A stretch of DNA of 64,000 bases from Microbulbifer sp. TB1203. Lineage in GTDB: Bacteria; Pseudomonadota; Gammaproteobacteria; Pseudomonadales; Cellvibrionaceae. The notes under the pieces were generated by a model, which was not told where the DNA came from, did no database searches, and worked only from the letters and a program-made list of their open reading frames with translations. Position 1 is the stretch's first letter. Each line of letters begins with the position of its first letter. Position numbers and translations under genes: made by a program. The stretch covers positions 4,798,001 through 4,862,000 of the forward strand of contig NZ_CP116899.1 in the NCBI RefSeq assembly GCF_030997045.1, given 5' to 3'. This document shows, piece by piece, positions 25,955 to 36,199 of the stretch.

Positions 25955-27164
25955 ATGCGTGTCCTATTGCCAGCTTGTTGCGCTCCGCCCACTGGTGGCG
26001 CGCGTGACGCACGAAAACGGCGTCCCAGCTCTTGCGCGCGGCGCCCTGGTCGCGCCAGTAGATGCGGAATTCCGGTACCAGGGAGAGGGCGAAGTCGCGG
26101 TCTATTTCACACTGGTTCACCAGGTGACTCAAGCAGTCTGCCCCCGGTTGCCAGTTGCGCGTAATGGGTTTGGCCACCGGGTTCTTCTCGATCCCCTGGC
26201 AGTAGTAGGCCCACTCCTCGCGCGCGTATTCGATAAACAGTTCGCCCCATCGGGCACTGTGGCCGCCGCGCTCGAGCCATTTGTAGATAAATTCCGGCAG
26301 CAGCTCGGCGGCGAAGGCGGGGTTGATGGCCAGGCGGCGCAGCTGCTCCCAGGTGTGTTCGCTGGGCTGCCAGTCGCGGCTCATGGCCACCGGTTTGGCC
26401 TTTTCGATAAAGGGCGTGTCCTGTTTTTCCCAGTCCCCCAACACCCAGTCGTTGAACTCCAGCTCCCAGGAGATGGAGTGCTTGCCGCTGGAGCGGTGGT
26501 AGTCCACGAAGCGCTGCAGGCAGCGCTGCACGAAGGTGCTGGGCACGCCCTCGTCCGCCAGTTTGCGCAGGGTCTCCCCGTCCGGCTGCCAGCCCGGGGG
26601 CAGCGGCTGCTTGCGCTGGGTGGTGGCGCGGTAGGCTTCCCACTTGCTCTTCACCTGTTTCAGGAACAGGGAGCCGAAGGAGTGGCGGGACTCGCCGCGC
26701 TCGCGCCAGTAGGTGACGAACTCCGGCAGCTGCTCGCGCACAAAGTGCTCCGGCACGCCCAACTGGGCGATGCGCGCCAGGGTTTCCCGGTCCGGCTGCC
26801 AACTGGGGGAAATGGTGTTGGCGCTGCGGCGGGCGGGGGTCTCGGCCGCGCGACCGTCGCCGCCGCCGAGGGAAAATTTCAGGGTGTGGCTGCTGCCGTA
26901 GGGCGCCGCGCCCAGCAGCAGCGTACCCTGGTTGCGCAGGCTGGTGGCCACCCGCTGGATATCCGCCGGCTCCCAGAAGGGCAGCAACTGCTGCAGCTGT
27001 TCGCCCTCGGCGGTGTACCAGTCCCGCCCCGGATGGGGCTCCACCGGCAGGAACGGCAGCAGATCCCCCAGGGCGGTGAGCAATACCGCCTCCTCCAGAC
27101 CGAGGGTGGCGGCCAGGGTGGGGGAGATGCACAGGGGTCTTTCCGGGAGCAGGGGGTGTTTCAT
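25866..27164 (-). CDS. DnaT-like protein with four tandem ssDNA-binding domains
   Basis: The 432-residue protein has an N-terminal winged-helix-like segment (residues 1-100). Four repeats of about 55 residues follow at 121-176, 191-246, 265-318 and 338-392. Each starts with a tryptophan-glutamine-proline triplet (SWQPDRETL, GWQPDGETL, DWQPSEHTW, NWQPGADCL) and ends near an F...W pair. This pattern matches the C-terminal DnaT domain used to bind single-stranded DNA in replication restart. Enterobacterial DnaT has one such domain; four is unusual. Its neighbour is the P-like loader. Confidence 0.75.
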   Translation of the reverse strand: MKHPLLPERPLCISPTLAATLGLEEAVLLTALGDLLPFLPVEPHPGRDWYTAEGEQLQQLLPFWEPADIQRVATSLRNQGTLLLGAAPYGSSHTLKFSLGGGDGRAAETPARRSANTISPSWQPDRETLARIAQLGVPEHFVREQLPEFVTYWRERGESRHSFGSLFLKQVKSKWEAYRATTQRKQPLPPGWQPDGETLRKLADEGVPSTFVQRCLQRFVDYHRSSGKHSISWELEFNDWVLGDWEKQDTPFIEKAKPVAMSRDWQPSEHTWEQLRRLAINPAFAAELLPEFIYKWLERGGHSARWGELFIEYAREEWAYYCQGIEKNPVAKPITRNWQPGADCLSHLVNQCEIDRDFALSLVPEFRIYWRDQGAARKSWDAVFVRHARHQWAERNKLAIGHAYGKPQNTADSTNQRTRDRSIGDILTDTNW

Positions 27165-27329
27165 GGGCGGGATGATAACACTGGGGGCAAATTCGCCGGG
27201 AACGAATTTGGACGCCGAAGGCGCCCGCAGGACGAGCGCCAGGGATGGCGCGAGTCACTCGGGATTCCCGGGACCGCGGAGCTCCAGCTCCGCATGCGGA
27301 TGGTAGGAGCGAAGGGAAACTCCGCAACG

Positions 27330-29786
27330 TCAGAGCCGCCCCCCGGCGGCGACTTCCCCCACGCGCAGCAGGGGACGCGGATCTTCACTGCCGGTAAGGG
27401 CCGCCAGTTCGTTCGTGCCCAGCCATTTGGACAGTGGAACGTCCAGAGCGCCGGCCAGCGCGACCAGCAGATGCAGCCAACTGCAGCCGTTGGCGAACAG
27501 CATGCCCTCGGTATCCAGGGTGCCGCCGCGGTTGCGGTAGCCGAGCAGTAACGCGTTGACCGGCAGCAGCCCGGCGAGGGCTTCGGGCCGGGTGTGGCTG
27601 GCGACCAGGGTGGCGGTTGCGTTTTCGGGGAACAGCTCCGCCGCGAGCTGGGCGTCCGCGCCGGCCTGCCGCTCCAGTTCGTCGCGGAAATGCCGGCGGA
27701 ATCGCCCGGGTTCCAGCAGGCAGACCAGCGCGGCATCGACGCCATACTCCGACAGCCGCTGCCAGGCCAGCTGGCATTGCTGCAGCTGGTAGGCGCCCAC
27801 GGCCACCAGGCGCACCGGTGCGTCCGCGTTGCCGCGCAGGCGCAGGGCGCCGTCGCGGACCAGGCGCCGGGCCTGCTCTTGGTCCAACAGCACGGGCAAT
27901 TTCCGTTTCGGCACCACCAGCGCATGCAGTTCGCCGTGCCGTCGGTAGCAGTCCGTCAGCGCGGCCAGGGCGCTGTTGGCATCCACCGGGAAACGCACCA
28001 CGCCGGTGTCGGACATCTCGCCGAGCAGCGCCTCGCACAGGGTGGGGTCCTGGTGGGACTGTTCGTTCTTGCCGTTTTCCCAGGTGTGGGAGCTGAGCAG
28101 GAAGGGGATCGACAGCCACTGCGGCGGCGTTCCGGCCTCTTTCTGGTGGCGGGCAAAGATGATCTCCTGGCGCATGATGCCGAGCATCTTCACCGCGAAG
28201 GCCTCGTAGCTCACCACCAGGTTGATGCCGCCCTTGTTGCCCAGCGCCGCGCAGGCCACCGCCTCCTCGTTAAGGGCGGTGATCACCGCGCCGTCGATGG
28301 CCTCGTCGCTGCCGGCCTCCAGCTGGAAGACCCGGTGGCGGAAGCGCTCCAGGGTGCGATAAAAGCGGTTGCTACTTAGTTCGTCGGGGTTGCCCACGCG
28401 CACCCGCCACTCGGGATTGGCATCGGCGAGTGCGACGAAATAGCCATCCAGGGCCGCCATCGGCGATTCGCGGCCGCCGGCGGGCAGCCAGTCCGGTTCG
28501 GGGGCGTGCTTCAGGGTAACGCTGCGCCTGTGCAGCGGGTGGTCTTTTTCCAGCGCCCGGCCCTGCGCCGCGTGGGCGGTGAAATAGGGCAGCGAGCGGT
28601 GCAGGCTCTCTGTCTCCACATACAGTTTGGCGGCGGCATCGATAAATTCCCGGCGGGCGCTGCTGTCCTCTGCCGGATTTCCCTGAAGCGGCAGCCCGTG
28701 GGCGCGGTTGGTGCCGGCGCCGGGAAAGCCGTAGCCTTTCGGCGCCTCGGCGATCACGTAGTGCAGCGGCACCGGATAGCCGCCGGAGCCGTTTGCCACC
28801 GCATCCGCACAGCCGAGCAGCCGCTCCTCCGCCTCCAGAATGGCCCAGGCGAAGGCGGCCGGGTCCCTGCCGTCGATCAGCAGCGGGTCGAATCCGTTCA
28901 GGCGCAGGTGCGCCGCGAACCACTCCACGCCGCCCTGCTGGAACAGGGTCGAGCGCTGCTCGATGCGCCGCCCGTTGGCGATCATGATCGGGGTGACCAG
29001 TCCGCAATCCTCCGCGCGCCACCAGCGCGGCGCCCAGTCGCCGCCGCGCTGTTCCTCGAAGGCGCCGTCGCTGAGGAAGGCCACCAGCCGTTCCCCCGGC
29101 AGCGGCATATGCACGTACTGCAGCTCGGCGAAGCCCAGGTAGCCGCCCTCGGAAATACCGCCTGCGGTATTTACGTTTACGTGGCTGCCGAGGGGCGAGG
29201 CGGGCCGGCCGCGGGCGTCGATGGCGTAGGAATAGAAATCGCGCACGAACTGCGTGAGCCCGGCATCGGTCCAGGCGTAGCGGGCGGTGTGGGCCTCTTC
29301 CATATTGCCCACCAGCAGGTTGCAGGCGTCGATCGCGGCCACGCAGTGGCCCTGGCCCATCAGCCAGCTGCGGGTGATGCCGCCGAGTGCATTGGCCGCC
29401 AGGTAGCCGATATAGGCGGGCACCATGTTCAGTGAGCCACCGGTGTGGCCCTGGGGGTCCGCCTTGAAGTCCCCGACGGCCAGGGTGCGGCCGTCGGCGT
29501 AGACCTGTTTCGCGTAGGTCATGTGCACTACCAGCCACATGGCCGCGCGGGTCAGCCGGTCGGCTGCGGCCAGCAGGCGGAAAACTTCGGCCCTGTCGGC
29601 CACCACGCCGCGCTGTTCCAGGTCGCAGGCCAGGCGGAACACCTTGACCTGGGTGTCGGCGCGGTGCCGGATCAGTTCGATGCCCTCCGCCCAGGCGGCA
29701 AATTCCCGGTCGTGCCCGCGGTAACTGCGCGCCAGGCGTTCGTCCCGGTGCTGTTGATGGTCTCCGCGCGATGGTGTCGAATTCAC
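27330..29786 (-). CDS. xfp: Xylulose-5-phosphate/fructose-6-phosphate phosphoketolase
   Basis: Phosphoketolase splits xylulose 5-phosphate or fructose 6-phosphate with phosphate to give acetyl phosphate. The 818-residue thiamine-diphosphate enzyme has the family signatures GHTGGSLNMVPAYIGYLAANAL near the N-terminus and LSSHTWENGKNEQSHQDP in the C-terminal half. It starts with a GTG that overlaps the acetate kinase stop by four bases (GTGA), preceded by GGGAGGTGA. Acetate kinase then turns its product into ATP and acetate, so the two genes form a short ATP-yielding bypass of glycolysis. Confidence 0.95.
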   Translation of the reverse strand: MNSTPSRGDHQQHRDERLARSYRGHDREFAAWAEGIELIRHRADTQVKVFRLACDLEQRGVVADRAEVFRLLAAADRLTRAAMWLVVHMTYAKQVYADGRTLAVGDFKADPQGHTGGSLNMVPAYIGYLAANALGGITRSWLMGQGHCVAAIDACNLLVGNMEEAHTARYAWTDAGLTQFVRDFYSYAIDARGRPASPLGSHVNVNTAGGISEGGYLGFAELQYVHMPLPGERLVAFLSDGAFEEQRGGDWAPRWWRAEDCGLVTPIMIANGRRIEQRSTLFQQGGVEWFAAHLRLNGFDPLLIDGRDPAAFAWAILEAEERLLGCADAVANGSGGYPVPLHYVIAEAPKGYGFPGAGTNRAHGLPLQGNPAEDSSARREFIDAAAKLYVETESLHRSLPYFTAHAAQGRALEKDHPLHRRSVTLKHAPEPDWLPAGGRESPMAALDGYFVALADANPEWRVRVGNPDELSSNRFYRTLERFRHRVFQLEAGSDEAIDGAVITALNEEAVACAALGNKGGINLVVSYEAFAVKMLGIMRQEIIFARHQKEAGTPPQWLSIPFLLSSHTWENGKNEQSHQDPTLCEALLGEMSDTGVVRFPVDANSALAALTDCYRRHGELHALVVPKRKLPVLLDQEQARRLVRDGALRLRGNADAPVRLVAVGAYQLQQCQLAWQRLSEYGVDAALVCLLEPGRFRRHFRDELERQAGADAQLAAELFPENATATLVASHTRPEALAGLLPVNALLLGYRNRGGTLDTEGMLFANGCSWLHLLVALAGALDVPLSKWLGTNELAALTGSEDPRPLLRVGEVAAGGRL

Positions 29787-30907
29787 GAGTCACCTCCCTG
29801 TAGTTGTTGTTCGGCGCTGAGCAGCAGTTCCCGCGCTTCGTCTGCGGGCAGCACGCGGATATCCGCACCCGCGGTGCCGATGTCCGCCTCCCCCGAGGTC
29901 GCCGCCGCATTGGCTGTGGCATCCAGGGGAAAGCCGAGCGGTTCCAGCGGCGCCAGTATCTGTGCGCGCACCCGGGGCTGGTGCTCGCCGATGCCCCCGG
30001 AAAAAATCAGCGCGTCGGCACCGCCCAGTTCCGCGAGGTAGGCGCCGATATATTTGCGCACTCCCCGGCAGAAAATATCCACCGCCAGTTTTGCCTTGCG
30101 GTCGTCGCGCGCGAGCAGTGCGCGCATGTCGTCGCTGCCCGCCAGGGCCATCAGCCCCGCGCGGCGGTTCAGCATCTCGTCGAGTGCTGCGGCTTCGAGC
30201 CCGGCTGTCTGATGAAGATAGAGCAGCAGCCCCGGGTCCAGGTCGCCGGCGCGCCGGCCCATCACCAGTCCCTCCAGCGGGGTGAAACCCATGGAAGTAG
30301 CCAGTGGCTTGCCGTCTTTGATCGCCGCCGCGGAACAGCCGGCGCCCAGCTGCAGGGTGATCAGCCGCCCGCGGCTGCGCCCGGTGATTTCGCACCAGCG
30401 GCGCCACATGGCACCGTGCGCCAGGCCGTGAAAGCCGTAACGGCGCAGTGCGTGTTCGGCGACCAGCTCCGCGGGCAGCGGGTAGCGCCGGGCGGCTTCC
30501 GGCAGGTCCGCGAAGAAGCCGCTGTCGGCAACGGCAATTTGTGTTGCCGAGGGAAACAGGCGCAGGAATTCGCGCATCCATTCCAGCGCCGGGGGATTGT
30601 GCAGCGGTGCCAGCGCCGCAGTGGACTCCAGTCGCTTGAGCAGATCACCATCCAGCGCCGCGCTGCGGGAGAGCAGAGCGCCGCCGTGCACATAGCGGTG
30701 GGCGATGCACAGCAATTGATCCTCGCGAATTCCCGAACCGGTGAGCCGTTCCGCGATCTCTCCCGGGTCCGCCTCCGACAGCGGCCAATTGCGATACAGC
30801 AGGCGCTTCCAGGGGCGGTTCCGCTCGCGGGCAAAGCCGGTCACTTTCAGCGATGAACTGCCGAGGTTGACCGCGAGTGCTTGCTGTTCGCGAAGAGGGC
30901 GGGCCAT
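29783..30907 (-). CDS. ackA: Acetate kinase
   Basis: AckA interconverts acetyl phosphate plus ADP with acetate plus ATP. Family motifs are visible: AVNLGSSSLKVTGF at the start (AckA signature 1), YGFHGLAHGAMW (signature 2), TLQLGAGCSAAAIKDGKPLATSMGFTPLEGLVMGRRAGDLDPG and FSGGIGEHQPRVRAQI near the C-terminus. At 374 residues it is slightly shorter than the usual 400. It is the first gene of the operon with phosphoketolase; no phosphotransacetylase gene is adjacent. This fits acetyl phosphate coming from phosphoketolase. Confidence 0.93.
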   Translation of the reverse strand: MARPLREQQALAVNLGSSSLKVTGFARERNRPWKRLLYRNWPLSEADPGEIAERLTGSGIREDQLLCIAHRYVHGGALLSRSAALDGDLLKRLESTAALAPLHNPPALEWMREFLRLFPSATQIAVADSGFFADLPEAARRYPLPAELVAEHALRRYGFHGLAHGAMWRRWCEITGRSRGRLITLQLGAGCSAAAIKDGKPLATSMGFTPLEGLVMGRRAGDLDPGLLLYLHQTAGLEAAALDEMLNRRAGLMALAGSDDMRALLARDDRKAKLAVDIFCRGVRKYIGAYLAELGGADALIFSGGIGEHQPRVRAQILAPLEPLGFPLDATANAAATSGEADIGTAGADIRVLPADEARELLLSAEQQLQGGDS

Positions 30908-30957
30908 ACCAGATTTATCTCCTGTGGCCGGGTATCCCGGTGTTCAGTGATTTCTTC

Positions 30958-31035
30958 GTAGGATGGGCAAAGGAGCGCAGCGACGTGCCCATCTTCAGCC
31001 GCGCTGATGGGCACGCTGCGCTTTGCCCATCCTAC
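30958..31035. repeat. Hairpin repeat of the GTAGGATGGGCAAAG family
   Basis: Arms starting GTAGGATGGGCAAAG and ending CTTTGCCCATCCTAC form a long hairpin between the ATPase gene and ackA. A related copy forms the end of ppk at 12782-12838. Confidence 0.85.
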
Positions 31036-31038
31036 AAA

Positions 31039-33213
<2,175 letters not shown>

Positions 33214-33361
33214 AAGGGGGTTCCCCGGCACGTTTTACCGACGGTGGCCATCGTTTGAAGAGTAATAGACTAGTCGCTGCGGTTGCTACAATTTGTTGAA
33301 GGCGTGGCATTTGTGCGACCGAACTCTGCGTCAAATTCCACATCATCACTGGAGAGCGGTG

Positions 33362-33820
33362 ATGCAAGTTGAAACCCTGAAGGATGTGTTGGTGTGGACC
33401 CGGGAGTTCCACAGGAATTTATCCGATTGTTTGCGCCATTGCGCGCTCAACAATGAGAACTCCCGCGCCAAGCTGCTGCTCGACTATCTGGCGCAGCACG
33501 AGCAGGAGCTTTCGCAGATAGTTTCCGGGTTCGTGGAAACCGCGGAAACAAGAGCGCTGAATACCTGGTGCTACGACTACATGGAAAAGCATCCGATTCT
33601 GCACAGCGCGCACTGCGACGCGCCTTTCCAGGATCTCGAACCGGATGAAATCATGGGCGTTATCACCGACCAGCACGAGCAGGTGATCGACCTCTACCGC
33701 TACCTCCACGCCAGGGCGGACATTGAGGCCACCCGCGAGCTGATGGAAGAGCTGGAATCGCTGGAGGAGCAAGCGGCCAGGCAGATGAGCCAGGGTGCCA
33801 ACCGGATGCAGGAGATGTAG
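33362..33820 (+). CDS. Small all-helical protein, ferritin/hemerythrin-like, unknown function
   Basis: A 152-residue acidic helical protein (MQVETLKDVLVWTREFHRNLSD...). Histidine and glutamate residues recur along the helices (EFHRN, LAQHEQEL, DQHEQVIDL), a pattern seen in ferritin- or hemerythrin-like four-helix bundles. I cannot name the family with confidence. GGAGA precedes the ATG at 33362, which is better than the in-frame ATG at 33293. It is the first of three co-directional small genes opposite the copper ATPase, so a metal-related role is plausible. Confidence 0.72.
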   Translation: MQVETLKDVLVWTREFHRNLSDCLRHCALNNENSRAKLLLDYLAQHEQELSQIVSGFVETAETRALNTWCYDYMEKHPILHSAHCDAPFQDLEPDEIMGVITDQHEQVIDLYRYLHARADIEATRELMEELESLEEQAARQMSQGANRMQEM

Positions 33821-33875
33821 CTATCCTGCGGATCGAAACGATCGGTTTTCATTTTATAGAAAAGAGAGTCTCGAG

Positions 33876-34130
33876 ATGAAATTACACGCCTGTAAATTCG
33901 GTATCGCTGCCGGAATCAGCTTCGGCATTGCCTGGCTGCTGTGCAGCCTGCTGGTGATGCTTCTCCCTGGCATAACGATGAGCATATCCGGCGATATGCT
34001 GCATATGGATATCTCCAGGGTGGGGTGGCACATCACCGCCGTGGGAGTCTTTATCGGCCTGATCGCCTGGGTTATCGTCGCGGGTTTTATCGGTTGGCTG
34101 TTGGCCTGGGTATACAATCGACTGGTCTGA
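33876..34130 (+). CDS. DUF5676 family small membrane protein
   Basis: An 84-residue protein with two hydrophobic helices (FGIAAGISFGIAWLLCSLLVMLL and AVGVFIGLIAWVIVAGFIGWLLAWVYNRL) and the short conserved N-terminus MKLHACKFG of DUF5676 proteins. These genes often sit beside heavy-metal ATPases, as here. The start at 33876 has GAGAG upstream. No function is established for the family. Confidence 0.75.
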   Translation: MKLHACKFGIAAGISFGIAWLLCSLLVMLLPGITMSISGDMLHMDISRVGWHITAVGVFIGLIAWVIVAGFIGWLLAWVYNRLV

Positions 34131-34155
34131 TCTTTGCTACGCCGGGACGATAATA

Positions 34156-34653
34156 ATGACGGATTTGAACCTGATGTTGCGGCGGGACCCGGTTTGCGGC
34201 GCGACGGTGGCGGAGAATTCCCACGCCTGGACGCACCTCCATATCCGCTATGCCTTCTGCTCGGAGCACTGCCGGGAGCGCTTCAAAAAATGGCCTCACC
34301 TGTATGTGGGCGATCCGACCCACGGCCTCTCGGAAAAACAGCGGGGCAAGGTGGTGCGAAAATCCCACAGGATCAAACTGGTTGAGCCGGTCGACAGGCA
34401 GCGGCTACCCGAGGTCAGGGAAGCTATAGAGTCTCTGACGGGTATCGAATCCGTGGAAATCAGTGGCGACGAGATAGCCGTGGCCTACGACCTGATACAG
34501 GTTTCCTTGCGCGATATCGAGGCGGTAATTGCCGGGGAAACTGGCGATTTGAGCGATGGGATGGCGGATAGGATTCTTCGGGCGATGATTCATTACAGCG
34601 AGGAGTGCGAGCTGGACAATCTCGCGCATCTGGCCAGCCACTACCGCGCCTGA
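34156..34653 (+). CDS. YHS-domain protein with C-terminal HMA-like region
   Basis: The first 50 residues form a YHS domain (RRDPVCGATVAENSHAWTHLHIRYAFCSEHCRERFKKWPHLY) with the expected DPVCG and YxFCSxxCxxxF metal-binding cysteines. The rest (IKLVEPVDRQRLPEVREAIESLTGIESVEISGDEIAVAYDL) resembles a heavy-metal-associated fold but lacks a CxxC pair. A role as a metal-binding accessory to the divergent copper ATPase is inferred from context. Confidence 0.78.
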   Translation: MTDLNLMLRRDPVCGATVAENSHAWTHLHIRYAFCSEHCRERFKKWPHLYVGDPTHGLSEKQRGKVVRKSHRIKLVEPVDRQRLPEVREAIESLTGIESVEISGDEIAVAYDLIQVSLRDIEAVIAGETGDLSDGMADRILRAMIHYSEECELDNLAHLASHYRA

Positions 34654-34710
34654 AGGGTGGTGAAGCTGGAAACCGCTCCTTGAGCCAGTACTGTTTAGTT
34701 AACCGGTTCT

Positions 34711-34735
34711 TGTAGGAGCCTGCTCGCAGGCGAAC
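34711..34735. repeat. REP-like hairpin (GTAGGAGCCTGCTCGCAGGC)
   Basis: GTAGGAGCCTGCTCGCAGGC followed by GAAC contains the palindrome CCTGCTCGCAGG and marks the end of the copper genes. The rest of 34654-34821 holds no gene that I can see. Confidence 0.6.
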
Positions 34736-34821
34736 GACTACGGAGTTCCATTCTTGTTCGCCCGGCAGACCCGCTGGCGCCCAACTACCAAAACCGCCAT
34801 CTTTTTTCTTATCGTCAGAGT

Positions 34822-35019
34822 CTATTTTTCTAACAGTTCTCTACGCTCACGCTCATATTCCTCGTAGGATTTATTTGCGTGCTCCATGCACTCCTCATGG
34901 CGTGATGGCGGTTCCTTGAGGCACTCATTACGCTGATGGATGCGCATATTGTCATATATCGCTCTATTGCTGCATGCTGCGATCCCCAACAACAATAACA
35001 ATATCAGTAACCTGTTCAT
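34822..35019 (-). CDS. Small lipoprotein
   Basis: A 65-residue product with a signal sequence and lipobox (MNRLLILLLLLGIAACSN, cysteine at residue 16), then a charged helical region with two further cysteines (NECLKEP, HEECMEH). Its ATG overlaps the stop of the upstream Rap1a/Tai-like gene by four bases (ATGA), so the two are co-translated. Function unknown; it could sit in the periplasm beside its partner. Confidence 0.68.
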   Translation of the reverse strand: MNRLLILLLLLGIAACSNRAIYDNMRIHQRNECLKEPPSRHEECMEHANKSYEEYERERRELLEK

Positions 35020-35366
35020 GGTTGACAGCCGCCATTTTCTTCAAAGTAACGAACCAATAGCAGCATGGCATTGCGCTTGCCGTATTGTTCACCATGTTCC
35101 TGCATAAAGCGGATAATGGCCGACACGTCGAATATCTCTTTCGGTTCTCTGCAATACAGTTTCTCCAGGTAATCCGTCTCTTCGTCGAGGGTTGCGAGCA
35201 GATCCAGCGCTCCACCGACATAGGCTTGCAGGACTGGATGGTCGCTGCACGCACCGGGGGATGATTCACAGATTTTGGAAAACTCCTCCATAGTAAGCGC
35301 GGATACATAGGTCGTCTGCAGTGAAAACAACGCCAAAATGGTGGTGGCGAATAAGCGAACAGTCAT
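35016..35366 (-). CDS. Rap1a/Tai-like immunity-type periplasmic protein
   Basis: A 116-residue protein with a signal peptide (cleaved near YVSA) and the small helical fold of Rap1a/Tai proteins: EEFSKICESSPGACSDHPVLQAYVGGALDLLATL, YCREPKEIFDVSAIIRFMQEHGEQYGKRNAMLLLVRYFEENGGC. The conserved cysteines are in place. Known members protect type VI secretion users from amidase or related toxins in the periplasm. No toxin or secretion gene is near, so this may be an orphan immunity gene. It is divergent from a DUF2975/XRE pair. Confidence 0.62.
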   Translation of the reverse strand: MTVRLFATTILALFSLQTTYVSALTMEEFSKICESSPGACSDHPVLQAYVGGALDLLATLDEETDYLEKLYCREPKEIFDVSAIIRFMQEHGEQYGKRNAMLLLVRYFEENGGCQP

Positions 35367-35376
35367 TGAAAATAAT

Positions 35377-35437
35377 CCTCTTGACGAAATTATCGTAAAA
35401 CGATAATTTAGTAATGTTAAACAACTATGTCAAGAGG
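35377..35437 (+). promoter_or_regulatory. Promoter with overlapping operator palindrome upstream of the DUF2975/XRE pair
   Basis: TTGACG (35381-35386) and TAATTT (35404-35409) are 17 bases apart, a good sigma-70 promoter. The spacer and -10 box are filled by a perfect palindrome with arms AAATTATCGT and ACGATAATTT around AAA (35387-35409). A second inverted repeat, CCTCTTGAC (35377-35385) and GTCAAGAGG (35429-35437), encloses both and covers the ribosome site. The XRE protein encoded downstream is the likely repressor. Confidence 0.65.
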
Positions 35438-35443
35438 GTTTAC

Positions 35444-35965
35444 ATGGTCCGATACTTCTCCCTGTTAATCGCCCGAGGCTGTCTGGCAATACTTGTTCTT
35501 GCCCCTGTAATCGCCTTGTTCTTCTTCGTCGATATTGATGCTTTTGCCGCCATAGCCAAGAGTAACCTGAATTTGCCGATACAATGGCAGACGGTCTCCA
35601 CAGTGCAATGGTACAGCTTGTGGTTGTTGACCATGTTCTACCTTTCCATTGGCCTGGGTGGCCTCTATTTCCTGCACCGCGCATTCACCAACTTTGCGAA
35701 GGGGGAACTCTTTAACCCGGATAATAGCCGTGACCTGCGGCTGTTCTCGATCTTCCTGTTTGCACAGGCACTTGCCAAGCCGCTGCATTTCGCACTTTCC
35801 AGTTTACTGTTATCGATGAATCATCCTGCGGGCCAGAAGATGCTCTCAATTTCTATGGGCAGCAGTGAAATCAAGGTGATCGCATTAGCCATGATTCTGT
35901 GGGTGATGAGTGATCTACTGGTCAAGGGCAGTAAACTCGAGCGCGAAAACAGGCAGTTCATCTAG
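35444..35965 (+). CDS. DUF2975 family membrane protein
   Basis: A 173-residue protein with four hydrophobic segments and the DUF2975 pattern (AFTNFAKGELFNPDNSRDLRLFSIFLFAQALAKP). In many bacteria such genes are paired with a very small XRE-type regulator, exactly as here: the regulator starts nine bases downstream. The start at 35444 is chosen over 35414 because GAGGG lies five bases before it. Function unknown; the pair may be an autoregulated membrane-stress module. Confidence 0.75.
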   Translation: MVRYFSLLIARGCLAILVLAPVIALFFFVDIDAFAAIAKSNLNLPIQWQTVSTVQWYSLWLLTMFYLSIGLGGLYFLHRAFTNFAKGELFNPDNSRDLRLFSIFLFAQALAKPLHFALSSLLLSMNHPAGQKMLSISMGSSEIKVIALAMILWVMSDLLVKGSKLERENRQFI

Positions 35966-35974
35966 AGGTTTTCA

Positions 35975-36199
35975 GTGTCTATTGTCGTTAACTTGGATGT
36001 CATGCTGGCTAAACGGAAAATTCGTGGCAAAGAATTGGCCGCTCAAATCGGCATTACCGAACAGAATTTATCGCTACTGCGTACGGGAAAAGTCAAGGGC
36101 GTGCGATTCTCGACACTTGATCAGATTTGTCAGGTATTGCAGTGCCAGCCAGGGGATATCCTCGAATATGTTCCCGATGGATTTAGTTCTGAGGTGTAG
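35975..36199 (+). CDS. Small XRE/Cro-type helix-turn-helix regulator
   Basis: A 74-residue protein that is almost entirely a helix-turn-helix domain: LDVMLAKRKIRGKELAAQIGITEQNLSLLRTGKVKGVRFSTLDQICQVLQCQPGDILEY. This is the YozG-like class that accompanies DUF2975 genes. It starts at a GTG just after the membrane gene. Its 3' end overlaps the convergent CPBP gene by 17 bases. Probable autorepressor binding the palindrome at 35387-35409. Confidence 0.85.
   Translation: MSIVVNLDVMLAKRKIRGKELAAQIGITEQNLSLLRTGKVKGVRFSTLDQICQVLQCQPGDILEYVPDGFSSEV

Noticed and set aside
25304..27164. Prophage as source of the P-like and DnaT-like genes
   Set aside because: No integrase, capsid, lysis or repressor gene nearby, and base composition matches the chromosome.
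33232..33361. CueR-type operator between the copper ATPase and the ferritin-like gene
   Set aside because: I looked for a MerR-type dyad in this gap and saw none that I could defend.
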